Assembly: GCF_903933125.1 (NCBI RefSeq)
Contig: NZ_CAIZIZ010000320.1
Span: forward strand, 1 to 44,426
Origin: an uncultured Lamprocystis sp.
GTDB lineage: Bacteria; Pseudomonadota; Gammaproteobacteria; Chromatiales; Chromatiaceae
Length of the DNA stretch: 44,426 bases
Reading direction: 5' to 3'
This document shows, one piece after another, positions 35,266 to 43,471 of the stretch. The notes under the pieces were generated by a model. It was not told the DNA's origin, searched no databases, and saw only the letters and a program-made list of their open reading frames with translations. The position numbers and the translations under genes are program-made. The first letter of the stretch is position 1. Every line of letters starts with the position of its first letter.

Positions 35266-36441
35266 TCAAGCATAGCGCCGCCACCGACGCAGAAAGGCGT
35301 CTGACGCGTCCCGCCAGGACGCGCCCGCGGGTAGGGCAAGGGCATCCGCGAGTACCGGAAGCGCGAGACTTCCCGGGCGGGACAACAGCAAGGGCAGCGT
35401 GGCGATCAACCGCTCCCTCGGATACCTCCGGGACCAGCGCGGATGCAGCAGCAACTGTGCCGGACCGAAATCGCGCAAGGTGATCGCAATATTGCGCCAC
35501 CCGCCCCATGACTCCCGCCCTTGACCCTTTGAGATGACTGGCGAGCAGTAAGTATCCCAAGCGTCGATATCTGCCCCGATGCGCGTCTGTTCGAACCAGG
35601 ATAGGGTATCCAGCCAGATGCTTGTCACCCGTTTCTGCCAAAGCGCGGCGTTCTCGGCGGCATAGCGCCGATAATCGGGGTAGAATTTATTCTCCCATGC
35701 GTGCTCATAGATCTCCATGAATGGTTCCTTCCCGCGCCAATCCATCGGGCGCAGGCGCTCGATCTTCTTCACGTAAGAGGGGTGATAGGCGTGGTTGCCG
35801 GCAAGGCGGGCATCGCCGCAGGCCAGAATGGCCTTGAACAGGTACTTGAAGAAGACTTCCTGCTCTGCGTCATTGAGCATCGAACCATTGGTGAGTCGTT
35901 GCTGGTTCATCAGGAGCAAGGCGCCGCGGTTGAGCAGCAGTCGCGTGAACTCGCCCAGTGGCAGCCGACTGAAGGGCATGGGCGGCATCGCATCAAGCAC
36001 CGCCGGGTCGCCGGCGACGACCTGGTGGCCCCAGATCATCTCAGCGTTCATGAGCGAGTATTCGGCGTTGGCCAGCGTTTCCTCGCGCAGGATGGCAAAG
36101 TCAACCTCGACTCCGACGTCGCCCTCGAGCGTCTTTGCCCGCTCAGCCAAGGCCTGCGTCAAGCCCTTGCGGCGCGCCCGGCCGAGGCCACGCACGACGA
36201 CGAAATAATCGTAGTCGTTGTAGGGCTGCGGTTGCCCATCGCGCAGGGCATAGCCTCCTTCGCCACGCCCGTAGCCACCCATAAGCACCAGGCCCCGGAA
36301 GGCCGGCGGTGTCACGAGCGCCCGCACCGCGTCGGCGATCAGCGATTGGTCACGGGCAATCCGGCCCTCCACCGCTGCGTCGCCATCCAGTGTGAAGCGG
36401 TCGCGCGCCGGTGGGGCTGTCTCGACGTCAGTGAACGGCAT
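35266..36441 (-). CDS. Predicted nucleotidyltransferase (Pol-beta-like fold)
   Basis: 391 aa. The N-terminal domain has LVLMGGYGRGEGG (helix-turn motif, G55-G56) and NDYDYF (D76, D78), with a third carboxylate at D114 (VEVDFAIL): the three-acid pattern of DNA polymerase beta-like nucleotidyltransferases. The C-terminal half is helical and unrecognised. It overlaps the start of its downstream frame-mate not at all but overlaps the upstream GT2 gene by 14 bp, so it is translated with it. Substrate unknown: a small molecule, sugar or lipid intermediate is possible. Confidence 0.7.
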   Translation of the reverse strand: MPFTDVETAPPARDRFTLDGDAAVEGRIARDQSLIADAVRALVTPPAFRGLVLMGGYGRGEGGYALRDGQPQPYNDYDYFVVVRGLGRARRKGLTQALAERAKTLEGDVGVEVDFAILREETLANAEYSLMNAEMIWGHQVVAGDPAVLDAMPPMPFSRLPLGEFTRLLLNRGALLLMNQQRLTNGSMLNDAEQEVFFKYLFKAILACGDARLAGNHAYHPSYVKKIERLRPMDWRGKEPFMEIYEHAWENKFYPDYRRYAAENAALWQKRVTSIWLDTLSWFEQTRIGADIDAWDTYCSPVISKGQGRESWGGWRNIAITLRDFGPAQLLLHPRWSRRYPRERLIATLPLLLSRPGSLALPVLADALALPAGASWRDASDAFLRRWRRYA

Positions 36442-37339
36442 AGGCTTTCCGACCCGCTAGAAGTCCACGCCAGCGGCCCCATTTTTGGACCGCACGCAGT
36501 GGCACCGTATGAAAAACAGCATCAATGGAGCCCTGTTGCGCGGCCCAGCGCAGGTCGCGCAGGACATCCATACCGAACGGAAGCAGGCAATAGCGAAGAA
36601 ACGATGTGTTGATCTCGCCGTCGTGGAAAATCCAGGCATCTGCCTTGCCCTCGCCGAATTGGCGTTTGAAGGACTGGCGCAGCGTATAATTGTGGGAATG
36701 AGTGGCGGCGGCCTCGGCTACGTAGCGGATCTCAAGTCCTGCCTTGCGCAAGCGGTACGACCACTCAATGTCTTCGGAGTATTGGATCCTGGTCTCGAAC
36801 GGAAAGCGTTCAAGGACGGCGCGCCGGACCGCGCAGTTGGCCATGGAAAAGAAATGGATCCAGGTGGCAGCCTCACGCCCGTCACCGAAGGCACGCTCGG
36901 TATCTTTGACGAAGAGGGAGCGACAATCCGGCCGTGCAGTCTGACGACCGTAGACCGCACCGACCTTTGGATCGACGAGCGGCGCGACAAGCTTTTCCAG
37001 CCAGTCTGCTCCCTCGGGTGTGGCGTCGGAGTTGATAAAGACCACGATCTCCACCTCCATCGCCACCGAGCACACCGCCTCGTTGAGCACCGTGCCAGGG
37101 TTATAGGACGTGCTGTCGTTCCGGCGGATGTGTTGCGCGTCGTTGAATTCTCTGATGATGTCAAAGGTACCGTCCGTCGAGGTCGAGTCGAAATTCCATA
37201 ACTCGAAATTCCGGTAGGTCTGCCGCCGGATCATCTCCAGTGTCCCGCGAATGACATGGCGGTCATTGTATGAGCGCATGACGATGGCGACCTTGGGTTT
37301 GAACCCACTCTGGCCCGGCCGATCAATTCGATTTTCCAT
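36428..37339 (-). CDS. GT2 family glycosyltransferase (rhamnosyltransferase-like)
   Basis: 303-aa GT-A transferase. VAIVMRSYNDRHVIRGTLEMI, FDSTSTDGTFDII, NEAVCSVAMEVEIVVFINSD (metal-site region NSD replacing DxD) and SEDIEWSYRLRKAG (catalytic ED) are typical of GT2 rhamnosyl-/glucosyltransferases. The N-terminus (MENRIDRPGQSGFKPK) is polar. Its stop overlaps the nucleotidyltransferase start by 14 bp. It probably adds a repeat-unit sugar. Confidence 0.87.
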   Translation of the reverse strand: MENRIDRPGQSGFKPKVAIVMRSYNDRHVIRGTLEMIRRQTYRNFELWNFDSTSTDGTFDIIREFNDAQHIRRNDSTSYNPGTVLNEAVCSVAMEVEIVVFINSDATPEGADWLEKLVAPLVDPKVGAVYGRQTARPDCRSLFVKDTERAFGDGREAATWIHFFSMANCAVRRAVLERFPFETRIQYSEDIEWSYRLRKAGLEIRYVAEAAATHSHNYTLRQSFKRQFGEGKADAWIFHDGEINTSFLRYCLLPFGMDVLRDLRWAAQQGSIDAVFHTVPLRAVQKWGRWRGLLAGRKAYAVH

Positions 37340-37398
37340 CTCTTGCTCTCTCGTGTCTCGACCACCACTCTCTCAACCCTCCCGGCAAACCCGCCCCA

Positions 37399-38865
37399 TT
37401 AAAAGCGGCGGAGCCAGGCTTCCCCGTTGAATAGCATTCTCAAACCACTCAGCAAATATCCTATATCTTTACTCCAGCTCCGCGTCTGAGCATAACAGGC
37501 GTCGCTCAGCAGGCGCTCCTCCAACGGTGCATCTTCCGTCAACGTGAGTTGGGTCGGTCCCAAAAGGCCCACCAGCGCCTGATCACGGACCCTTTGCCAG
37601 TCCTCCGAGCGGTCAGCATTCTGCTCGGGTGTCAACGGGGAAACCCCGACCAGACGCAGGTCGCCCTGAATCACGGCGAGGAGGCCCGGCAGGTGACGAA
37701 GCACTGGAATGGCGGTATTCCAGTATGTCGCTTTGAATCGTCTTGCGCCGGCCTCTTGTCCGGGGAACAGTGTGCGGTTGCCCACGCACTCGCGACTTAC
37801 CATCAGCGGCTTGCGGCCGGACAGGGCAGCCGCCGCCGCCGCTATTGGCCAAAGCGGCAGGGAGAAGATCAGCAGCAGCACACCAACCATCCGATCCAAG
37901 TGGGAAACGCGCGCCCGAGTTCCGGTCGCTTCCAAGCTACCAAGCAGGAAGGCCTCGCTGATCGCAAGCACCGCACCCGTATCGACGCGCATGAGATGGT
38001 TGTTAGCGACGATCGCATTGCGAATCTCCACCAGTTCGCCCACGTAGGTACGCGGAAGAATCACACTATCGCGTATGGTCGCCGCACGGTCTATGACCAC
38101 GTCGTCGCCGATCACAACCTCACCCAGCAGTTCGGCCTCCGAGTCGACCCGACTGTTCGCGCCGACGTAGGCCACCCCCTGTTTGAGGCTCTTCGGAAAG
38201 ACCGATGCCTTGCGGCCGGCAAACAGCCCCACAGCGACCGTTCGGCCCGCAACCTTGAGACCCGGGGTGCGGCCCGCCAAAATGTCGAGATTGGCTCTAT
38301 GGAAGGCCGGAAGGCTCTCCAGGCAGTTTAAAGCCGCGTTCGCAACAACGCAGCCGTCCGCGCTTGGAAGGGGTTTGGGCGCATCCCAACTCAGGCTGTC
38401 GAGCAGGTTGCCGGGCACCTGGCAGCCTGGACGCAGAAGCAGCAGACTACCGCGGGGATCCGCTCCCACCCCGCAGAACGCGAAAGTGCCTGCCTTGCTC
38501 TGGGCCTGATGCAGAAACGCCCTCAGGGTTGGAGAGCGCAACACGTCGCCGCGCAGTGCGAGAACGGCATCGGCATCTGCCAGATTGAGACGCGACCAAA
38601 CAGCAGTCGGCTGCTCTTCGCCCCGACTGAGCACATATCGTATGCTCGCCCCCCAACGTTCACCTGCTCCTAAGGTGCTGACCCTGGTCTGTTCGCCATG
38701 GGCCGACGCGACCACAACCAGATCGCGGATGCCGGTGCTCACCAATTCCTCGAGCGTATAGAGCAGCAATTCTTTACCCGTAACCGGAAGCAGCGGCACG
38801 GCCACCGTTCGTGTGAGGGGATCGAGCTCGATACCCAAGCGATCTGCAAATACGAGTGCGCGCAT
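37399..38865 (-). CDS. Fusion: nucleotidyltransferase-like + left-handed beta-helix + degenerate sugar transferase
   Basis: 488 aa with three parts. Residues 1 to about 210 resemble sugar-nucleotide pyrophosphorylases (PLLPVTGKELLLYTLEELVSTGIRDLVVVA) but lack the GxGTR signature. Residues about 225-300 are hexapeptide repeats (AYVGANSRVDSEAELLGEVVIGDDVVIDRAA). A single membrane segment (about 315-338) precedes a bacterial sugar-transferase remnant with GDLRLVGVSPLTPEQ (G401). The Asp-Glu pair that precedes LPQ in active phosphoglycosyl transferases is R390-H391 here, and the segment before it is shortened. It may be a non-catalytic scaffold or sensor. ATG 38865 was chosen over TTG 38883; AGGG lies about 4 nt upstream. 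Confidence 0.75.
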   Translation of the reverse strand: MRALVFADRLGIELDPLTRTVAVPLLPVTGKELLLYTLEELVSTGIRDLVVVASAHGEQTRVSTLGAGERWGASIRYVLSRGEEQPTAVWSRLNLADADAVLALRGDVLRSPTLRAFLHQAQSKAGTFAFCGVGADPRGSLLLLRPGCQVPGNLLDSLSWDAPKPLPSADGCVVANAALNCLESLPAFHRANLDILAGRTPGLKVAGRTVAVGLFAGRKASVFPKSLKQGVAYVGANSRVDSEAELLGEVVIGDDVVIDRAATIRDSVILPRTYVGELVEIRNAIVANNHLMRVDTGAVLAISEAFLLGSLEATGTRARVSHLDRMVGVLLLIFSLPLWPIAAAAAALSGRKPLMVSRECVGNRTLFPGQEAGARRFKATYWNTAIPVLRHLPGLLAVIQGDLRLVGVSPLTPEQNADRSEDWQRVRDQALVGLLGPTQLTLTEDAPLEERLLSDACYAQTRSWSKDIGYLLSGLRMLFNGEAWLRRF

Positions 38866-39034
38866 GTACCCTTTGTTCCTCAATAAGCTCCTGCACCAAA
38901 AAGGAAGGGCGGGAACCGTCTTTATTAGGATCTTGATGTCATTCGCTGTTCAAACGGGATATCGGAGCGACCGGAGATCTGCCGGATGCAGGTGATCCCA
39001 GGCATCACCTCAAGGCGGTGCGCCGATCCGATCA

Positions 39035-40429
39035 TCATTGGTATGAATCCGTCGGGAGCGGCGGCGCGCGATGTTCGACGCCCGCGTCCGGCAGCGGGAA
39101 ACGTTCCGGATGCTTCGCCTGCTGCCTCACGCGAAGCAGAAAGAGCGGGTTGCCGATCACATAGCGCCGCCACATGCGTCCGGGTTCCTGCATCAGCCGA
39201 TACAGCCACTCCAGCCCCATGTCCCGCATCCAGACCGGGGCGCGCGGGATGCGACCCGAGTAGAAATCGAACAACCCGCCGACACCCATACTGACGGGTG
39301 GCGCCAGTCGGTCCCGCCAGCGTTCCAGCCACAGCTCCTGGCGGGGTACACCGAACGCCACCAGTAAAATCCGCGCCTCTGAACTATTGATGGTATCGAC
39401 CACGGACGCTTCCTCCGCTGGAAGGAAAAAACCGTCTCTCGTGCCGGCAATCTTGAGATCCGGAAAGCGCTTGACCATGTTGTCGGCCGCCGCCTGCGCA
39501 ACCCCTGACCGTGCACCGAGGAGATAGATCGGCAGCCGCTCGCGGGCCGCCGCCTCGCACAGGATCGGAAACATGTCCGTGCCATTGACGTTCGCACGCA
39601 AGGCCAGGCCAAGCATCCGACAGCCAAGGTGGACGCCAATCCCGTCGGGCAAGACACGCTCCGCTGCAAGCAGCACGCGGCGGTAAGCGGCGTCCTGCCA
39701 GGCAATATTCAGGCAGTCCGGATTGACGAAGGCCAGGTGTTTGTTTGTCGTCCCCGTCGCATTGGCGATGATCCAGTCCACCGCCTCGTGCATGCTCGTG
39801 TTCACCACGGGGATGCCGAAGAAATTGATCACCGGCGGCATCTCGCGTGGGATCCCGCCGCCGCCAAGTACTCCGGACACCACCGAGCGCGCTGCCAGCC
39901 CCAAGTCGCCGGTGATCGTTTGAGCATAGACCTGATCCCGATCCATTGCCGACTCGCACTCATGAGCCAGGCCGATGCGGCGGCGAATGCCGAATGGCGA
40001 GATCAGCCCGGGCCGGACGACAAACCGCACGAGGTCGTCCACCGGAACGGCAGCCGCCTCCGTCGCACGCACGGGTCGCGGCCCAACGATCGCCATGTCG
40101 CCTCGCAATACGTTCAGCCACACTGCTAGACCACGGAACCTACCGCTGCCTGCGAACGACAGCCGTTGGAAGGGCGTTTGAAAGCGACCGATCAGTGGGG
40201 TCTGGACGAGGATGGCCCCCGTCTGGTTTTGACTCCACAGTGCGCGCACCAGAAAGAGCGGCAAGAGAACGACGAGTAGCACGGCACTGGCTGAGATATC
40301 GAGGATACGAGGTAGAAACTCCCCCAGCAGGACGCGGGTCGGATAGGTGCGCCGCCGCAGCCCGGCCAACCAGCGACGACGTCGAGAAACGCCGAGCGGA
40401 CCGGGGATCACCGGTAGGGACTTAGCCAT
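39035..40429 (-). CDS. Fusion: degenerate sugar transferase + WecG/TagA/CpsF glycosyltransferase (GT26)
   Basis: 464 aa. A membrane segment (about 44-63) is followed by a shortened sugar-transferase domain ending GDMAIVGPRPV (G110). The catalytic Asp-Glu is R99-G100, and most of the usual region between the first strand and GDM is missing. From about residue 215 a complete WecG/TagA/CpsF domain follows: FVNPDCLNIA, LPDGIGVHLG, NGTDMFPILCEAA, VAFGVPRQELWLERW and GVGGLFDFYSGRIPRAP. GT26 enzymes transfer a sugar to a lipid-linked first sugar. AAAGG lies about 10 nt before the ATG. The second half is probably active, the first probably structural. Confidence 0.82.
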   Translation of the reverse strand: MAKSLPVIPGPLGVSRRRRWLAGLRRRTYPTRVLLGEFLPRILDISASAVLLVVLLPLFLVRALWSQNQTGAILVQTPLIGRFQTPFQRLSFAGSGRFRGLAVWLNVLRGDMAIVGPRPVRATEAAAVPVDDLVRFVVRPGLISPFGIRRRIGLAHECESAMDRDQVYAQTITGDLGLAARSVVSGVLGGGGIPREMPPVINFFGIPVVNTSMHEAVDWIIANATGTTNKHLAFVNPDCLNIAWQDAAYRRVLLAAERVLPDGIGVHLGCRMLGLALRANVNGTDMFPILCEAAARERLPIYLLGARSGVAQAAADNMVKRFPDLKIAGTRDGFFLPAEEASVVDTINSSEARILLVAFGVPRQELWLERWRDRLAPPVSMGVGGLFDFYSGRIPRAPVWMRDMGLEWLYRLMQEPGRMWRRYVIGNPLFLLRVRQQAKHPERFPLPDAGVEHRAPPLPTDSYQ

Positions 40430-40535
40430 CAGTTACAGACCTTTAGGATGTTAGCCAACCATCGACAGCAACACGTCAAGCCGCTATCGGCGGCGTTGAT
40501 CGCGCCTGGCGGACCAGTGCTTGCTGCCTGACACG

Positions 40536-41150
40536 TCAATGGACGAACCCGATCTGAACGAGCAGGTCGCCAATACTGGCATGCTTCGCGTGCTCGCCCG
40601 AATACACTCTATCAGCGTACTGCCGGGACGGCTCGACGAACTGGTCGTGCATGGGTTTTACGTGTGCCAGAAACTGCTGCTCGACACCGGCTCGACCCCG
40701 TCCGCGCTCACGCTCATCGCGGGAAAGCCGTCGCGCTAACCGCACCGGCTCCGGTGTATCGATAAAGACCTTCTTGTCACAGATTACCCGAACCCGCTGG
40801 TCCCAAAGAACCAGCATTCCCTCCACAACAATCCAGGGGCAGGCATCAAGGACCTCGGTTCTGTCCAGACGCCGATGCGTTCCATAGTCATATACGGGGA
40901 CCGCAACCGACCGTCCTGCCTTGAGTTCGTGCAAATGCCTCGACAGCAGTGCGAAATCAATGGCGTCCGGATGATCGAAATTGACCATTCCACCATCATA
41001 ATCAAATTTCAGACTCTGATCATAATAATATGAGTCTTGATGCAGGATCGAGCATCGTTCTCTTCCCACCAAATCTTGCAGAAATAGTGCAAAGGTCGTC
41101 TTGCCGGATCCGCTGCCGCCCGCGATACCGATAATAGTCATGTCAGGCAT
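40536..41150 (-). CDS. udk: Uridine kinase-like protein
   Basis: 204-aa P-loop kinase. Walker A GIAGGSGSGKTTF (K17), ILHQDSYYYDQS (substrate Asp/Tyr region), NFDHPDAIDFALL and VPVYDYGTHRR are characteristic of uridine/cytidine kinases that make UMP or CMP. GAGG lies 8 nt before ATG 41150 (ATG 41141 is possible). It lies between the regulatory module and the polysaccharide genes; supplying UMP for UDP-sugars is a plausible local role. A related kinase with another substrate cannot be excluded. Confidence 0.82.
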   Translation of the reverse strand: MPDMTIIGIAGGSGSGKTTFALFLQDLVGRERCSILHQDSYYYDQSLKFDYDGGMVNFDHPDAIDFALLSRHLHELKAGRSVAVPVYDYGTHRRLDRTEVLDACPWIVVEGMLVLWDQRVRVICDKKVFIDTPEPVRLARRLSRDERERGRGRAGVEQQFLAHVKPMHDQFVEPSRQYADRVYSGEHAKHASIGDLLVQIGFVH

Positions 41151-41217
41151 CCTTAATGCCTCGCATCGAGTTCGTGGCCCGCAACCAACGGATTGCCGCA
41201 GCGCCCGACATCTGCTG

Positions 41218-41251
41218 CCGCGCACCGCAGGCCTAAGAGTCAGGTGCGCGG
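41218..41251. terminator. Strong hairpin between STAS gene and udk
   Basis: CCGCGCACC (41218-41226) pairs with GGTGCGCGG (41243-41251): a perfect 9-bp stem with a 16-nt loop in the 138-bp gap. There is no T-tract, so it may be an RNA-stability or attenuating hairpin rather than a classical terminator. Confidence 0.4.
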
Positions 41252-41288
41252 CGTCGGGGGCGGCTCTGATACGGTCGATGATTGAGCG

Positions 41289-41624
41289 TCAGGGCATGGC
41301 GCGCAGCGCCGCTTTCTCATCGTCGAAGATCCGAAATATGGTGTGCAGTTTAGTCAGCTCGAATAGCGCGCGTACATTGTTGCCCATGCCGAACAGATAG
41401 ACGTCACCGCCCTGCTTGCGGGCCGTCTGCAAACTCCCGACCAGTGTCCCACAGCCACTGGAGTCCATGAATCCGGTCTGTGTCAGGTCCAGGATCAGGC
41501 GGCCGCTACCATTGAGCAAGATCGCCTTGAGTTGTGCCTTGGCATCCGCCGCATCGGCCATCATCAGGCGCTCGGGTAGCCGGACGATATCGATCCCATC
41601 GCGGTTTTCATGTGCAAATTGCAT
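41289..41624 (-). CDS. STAS-domain anti-sigma-factor-antagonist-like protein
   Basis: 111-aa single STAS domain. The phosphorylation site is MDSSGCGTLVG (S55/S56), the position used by RsbV/SpoIIAA and HsbA. AGGAG lies 7 nt before ATG 41624; a GTG at 41642 is also in frame. It would be phosphorylated by the RsbW-like kinase encoded just upstream and dephosphorylated by the PP2C protein, and in its free form bind a partner. It is the last gene of the regulatory triplet. Confidence 0.9.
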   Translation of the reverse strand: MQFAHENRDGIDIVRLPERLMMADAADAKAQLKAILLNGSGRLILDLTQTGFMDSSGCGTLVGSLQTARKQGGDVYLFGMGNNVRALFELTKLHTIFRIFDDEKAALRAMP

Positions 41625-41684
41625 AGGGATACTCCTGCTCACAGTAGAGGGTTCGACGGCGAGATCGGGCGGGGCGCGATACCG

Positions 41685-42092
41685 CTAAAGTCGCCGCGTC
41701 AGGTTCAACACATTCTCGTCGTCGACTCGGGCATAGCGGGCCGAGTCGGCATAGGCCCGAATCATGGCGATGCCGCGGCCGGACTCGGCATCGGGTGGCG
41801 GCATTTCCGCATGGTCAAGGAAACCGGCCGGGGGCGGCTGGGCTCGATCCCGTATCTCGATGTCGATGCTGTCGTGAGCCCGGCGCCAGTGAACCCTGAT
41901 GGGGTGCCCTGGTTCGCCCAGGTACCCATGCTTGATGCTGTTGGTGACCGCTTCGATGATCGCGGTGGTGAACTCGCAGGCAGCCAAGGAATCCAGTCCG
42001 GCGTCACGGCACAGCGCGTCCACCCGGGCCTGAAGGTCGCCAAGCTTGGTGGGATCGCTATCTAACGTCAGTAATGTCGCCGAGGTGGTCAT
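41685..42092 (-). CDS. RsbW/SpoIIAB-type serine kinase (anti-sigma factor family)
   Basis: 135-aa GHKL ATPase. The N-box is ACEFTTAIIEAVTNSIKHG (E47, N51), the G-box ESGRGIAMIR is near residue 105, and DIEIRD lies between. This is the compact kinase of partner-switching systems; it phosphorylates the STAS protein or binds a target such as a sigma factor. Its start overlaps the PP2C gene by 4 bp. No sigma factor gene is present in the window, so the target may be unconventional. Confidence 0.88.
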   Translation of the reverse strand: MTTSATLLTLDSDPTKLGDLQARVDALCRDAGLDSLAACEFTTAIIEAVTNSIKHGYLGEPGHPIRVHWRRAHDSIDIEIRDRAQPPPAGFLDHAEMPPPDAESGRGIAMIRAYADSARYARVDDENVLNLTRRL

Positions 42093-43306
42093 GTTTCGCT
42101 ATCCCGCTCCAGCACCAACACCGAAATATCGTCCTGGAAATCAAGCGTGCCGCTCCATCGCTGAAGCTGCGCCTCAAGTTCACGCGTCAACCCCAGCCGG
42201 TTATCTCCGGGGCGGGCCGCGAGTGCGGACTGCATACGCTCGATGCCAAAGAGCTCACCTTGCGGATTGGCGCACTCGGTCACCCCATCGGAATATAAGA
42301 TGAGCCGATCGCCCGCGTGAAGCACCAACCGCTGTGACTCATAGTTTACATCTGGAAACATGCCGAAGGGTAGGCCGCCCGCCGCCAGCGTTTCGATCCC
42401 TCCGGCATTGCGCAGAACCAGCGGCGGCGGATGACCGGCGAGCACGATGTGGGCCTCGCCGCTTTGTTTGTCGAGGGTGCCATAGGCGATCGTGGCATAA
42501 TTGTCGAACTCGACATCCGGCTCGACCCAGCGGGTGTTCACTTCCGATAGGAATCGCCCCGGTCCAGGGAACCCTGCGGCCAGTGAACCGTTGCCGGCCG
42601 CGGTCCAATCCGACGTCAGGGCGGGCAACAAAGAGGCGTTGAGTCGGACCGAGAATAAGGCCGCCTGCACACCATGACCGGAGACATCGAACAGATAGAA
42701 ACCGATCAACTCATTGTTTAGGTAGAAGTAATTGAAGCTGTCGCCGGAGACGTGCGCAGCCGGCAGAAACAGGGATTCGGCCCGGAACGGTTCAACCAGC
42801 CGATCCGGGGGGGGGAGCATCTGACGCTGGATGCGGGCCGCCGAGGCTAAATCCCGCTGGATTTGATCATAGGCGTATTGCAGACGCTCCCGCGATTCCC
42901 GTAGCGTCCGATTCTGATCGGCGAGCAGACCCTGCACCGTGAGTATTCGCTCCGCGACCCGAAGCCGCGCACGCAGCAATTTCGCGTCGACGGGTTTTGA
43001 GAGGAAGTCGTCGGCACCGGCGTTCAGGCCCGCAAGCAGGTCTGACTTATCGGAACGCGAGGTGAGCAAAATCAGATAGACATAATATGGGAATTGCGCT
43101 GCACGAACGGCCCTGCAAAACTCCAGGCCCGACAAACAAGGCATTATCCAGTCGCAGATTACCAATTGGATGCTTGTTTCGCGCATACGATCGAGGCCGT
43201 CCAGTCCGTCGGCAGCTTCAACCGTGTTGTACCCCCAGCCTTCAAGCAGAGCGCGTACATAGAGCCGCGTGTCAGCAGCGTCATCAATGATCAAGGCGTT
43301 CAACAA
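42089..43306 (-). CDS. Receiver-PP2C (SpoIIE/RsbU-type) phosphatase
   Basis: 405 aa. The receiver domain (about 1-120) has D8-D9, phosphoacceptor D52 (CDWIMP) and SKPVD. A coiled-coil linker (about 125-165) joins it to a PP2C phosphatase (about 175-400) with VSGDSFNYF, LFDVSGHGVQAALFS, LYSDGVTEC and FQDDISVLVL metal sites. The start must be TTG 43306 or 43303: an in-frame TGA lies immediately upstream and the receiver begins at once. It should dephosphorylate the STAS protein when phosphorylated by an unseen kinase. Same layout as HsbR/RsbU regulators. Confidence 0.9.
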   Translation of the reverse strand: MLNALIIDDAADTRLYVRALLEGWGYNTVEAADGLDGLDRMRETSIQLVICDWIMPCLSGLEFCRAVRAAQFPYYVYLILLTSRSDKSDLLAGLNAGADDFLSKPVDAKLLRARLRVAERILTVQGLLADQNRTLRESRERLQYAYDQIQRDLASAARIQRQMLPPPDRLVEPFRAESLFLPAAHVSGDSFNYFYLNNELIGFYLFDVSGHGVQAALFSVRLNASLLPALTSDWTAAGNGSLAAGFPGPGRFLSEVNTRWVEPDVEFDNYATIAYGTLDKQSGEAHIVLAGHPPPLVLRNAGGIETLAAGGLPFGMFPDVNYESQRLVLHAGDRLILYSDGVTECANPQGELFGIERMQSALAARPGDNRLGLTRELEAQLQRWSGTLDFQDDISVLVLERDSET

Positions 43307-43471
43307 TCAGCCCCGAGTACCGCGAACTTTCACTAGGCCAGCATCGCAAAATTTTGATGATACAGACCAGTCATTAAAGATTTTACATCGCTAAGCGGTG
43401 TTCAGAACCAGCAGATCCACGGCGGCACAAGGGCATACCCGTCGGGTTCCACGAGCGCCTACGCGACACGC

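Noticed and set aside
43307-43471. Sigma-54-like TGGCC...TTCGC upstream of the receiver-PP2C gene
   Set aside because: Spacing is too long and the conserved GC of the -12 element is out of register.
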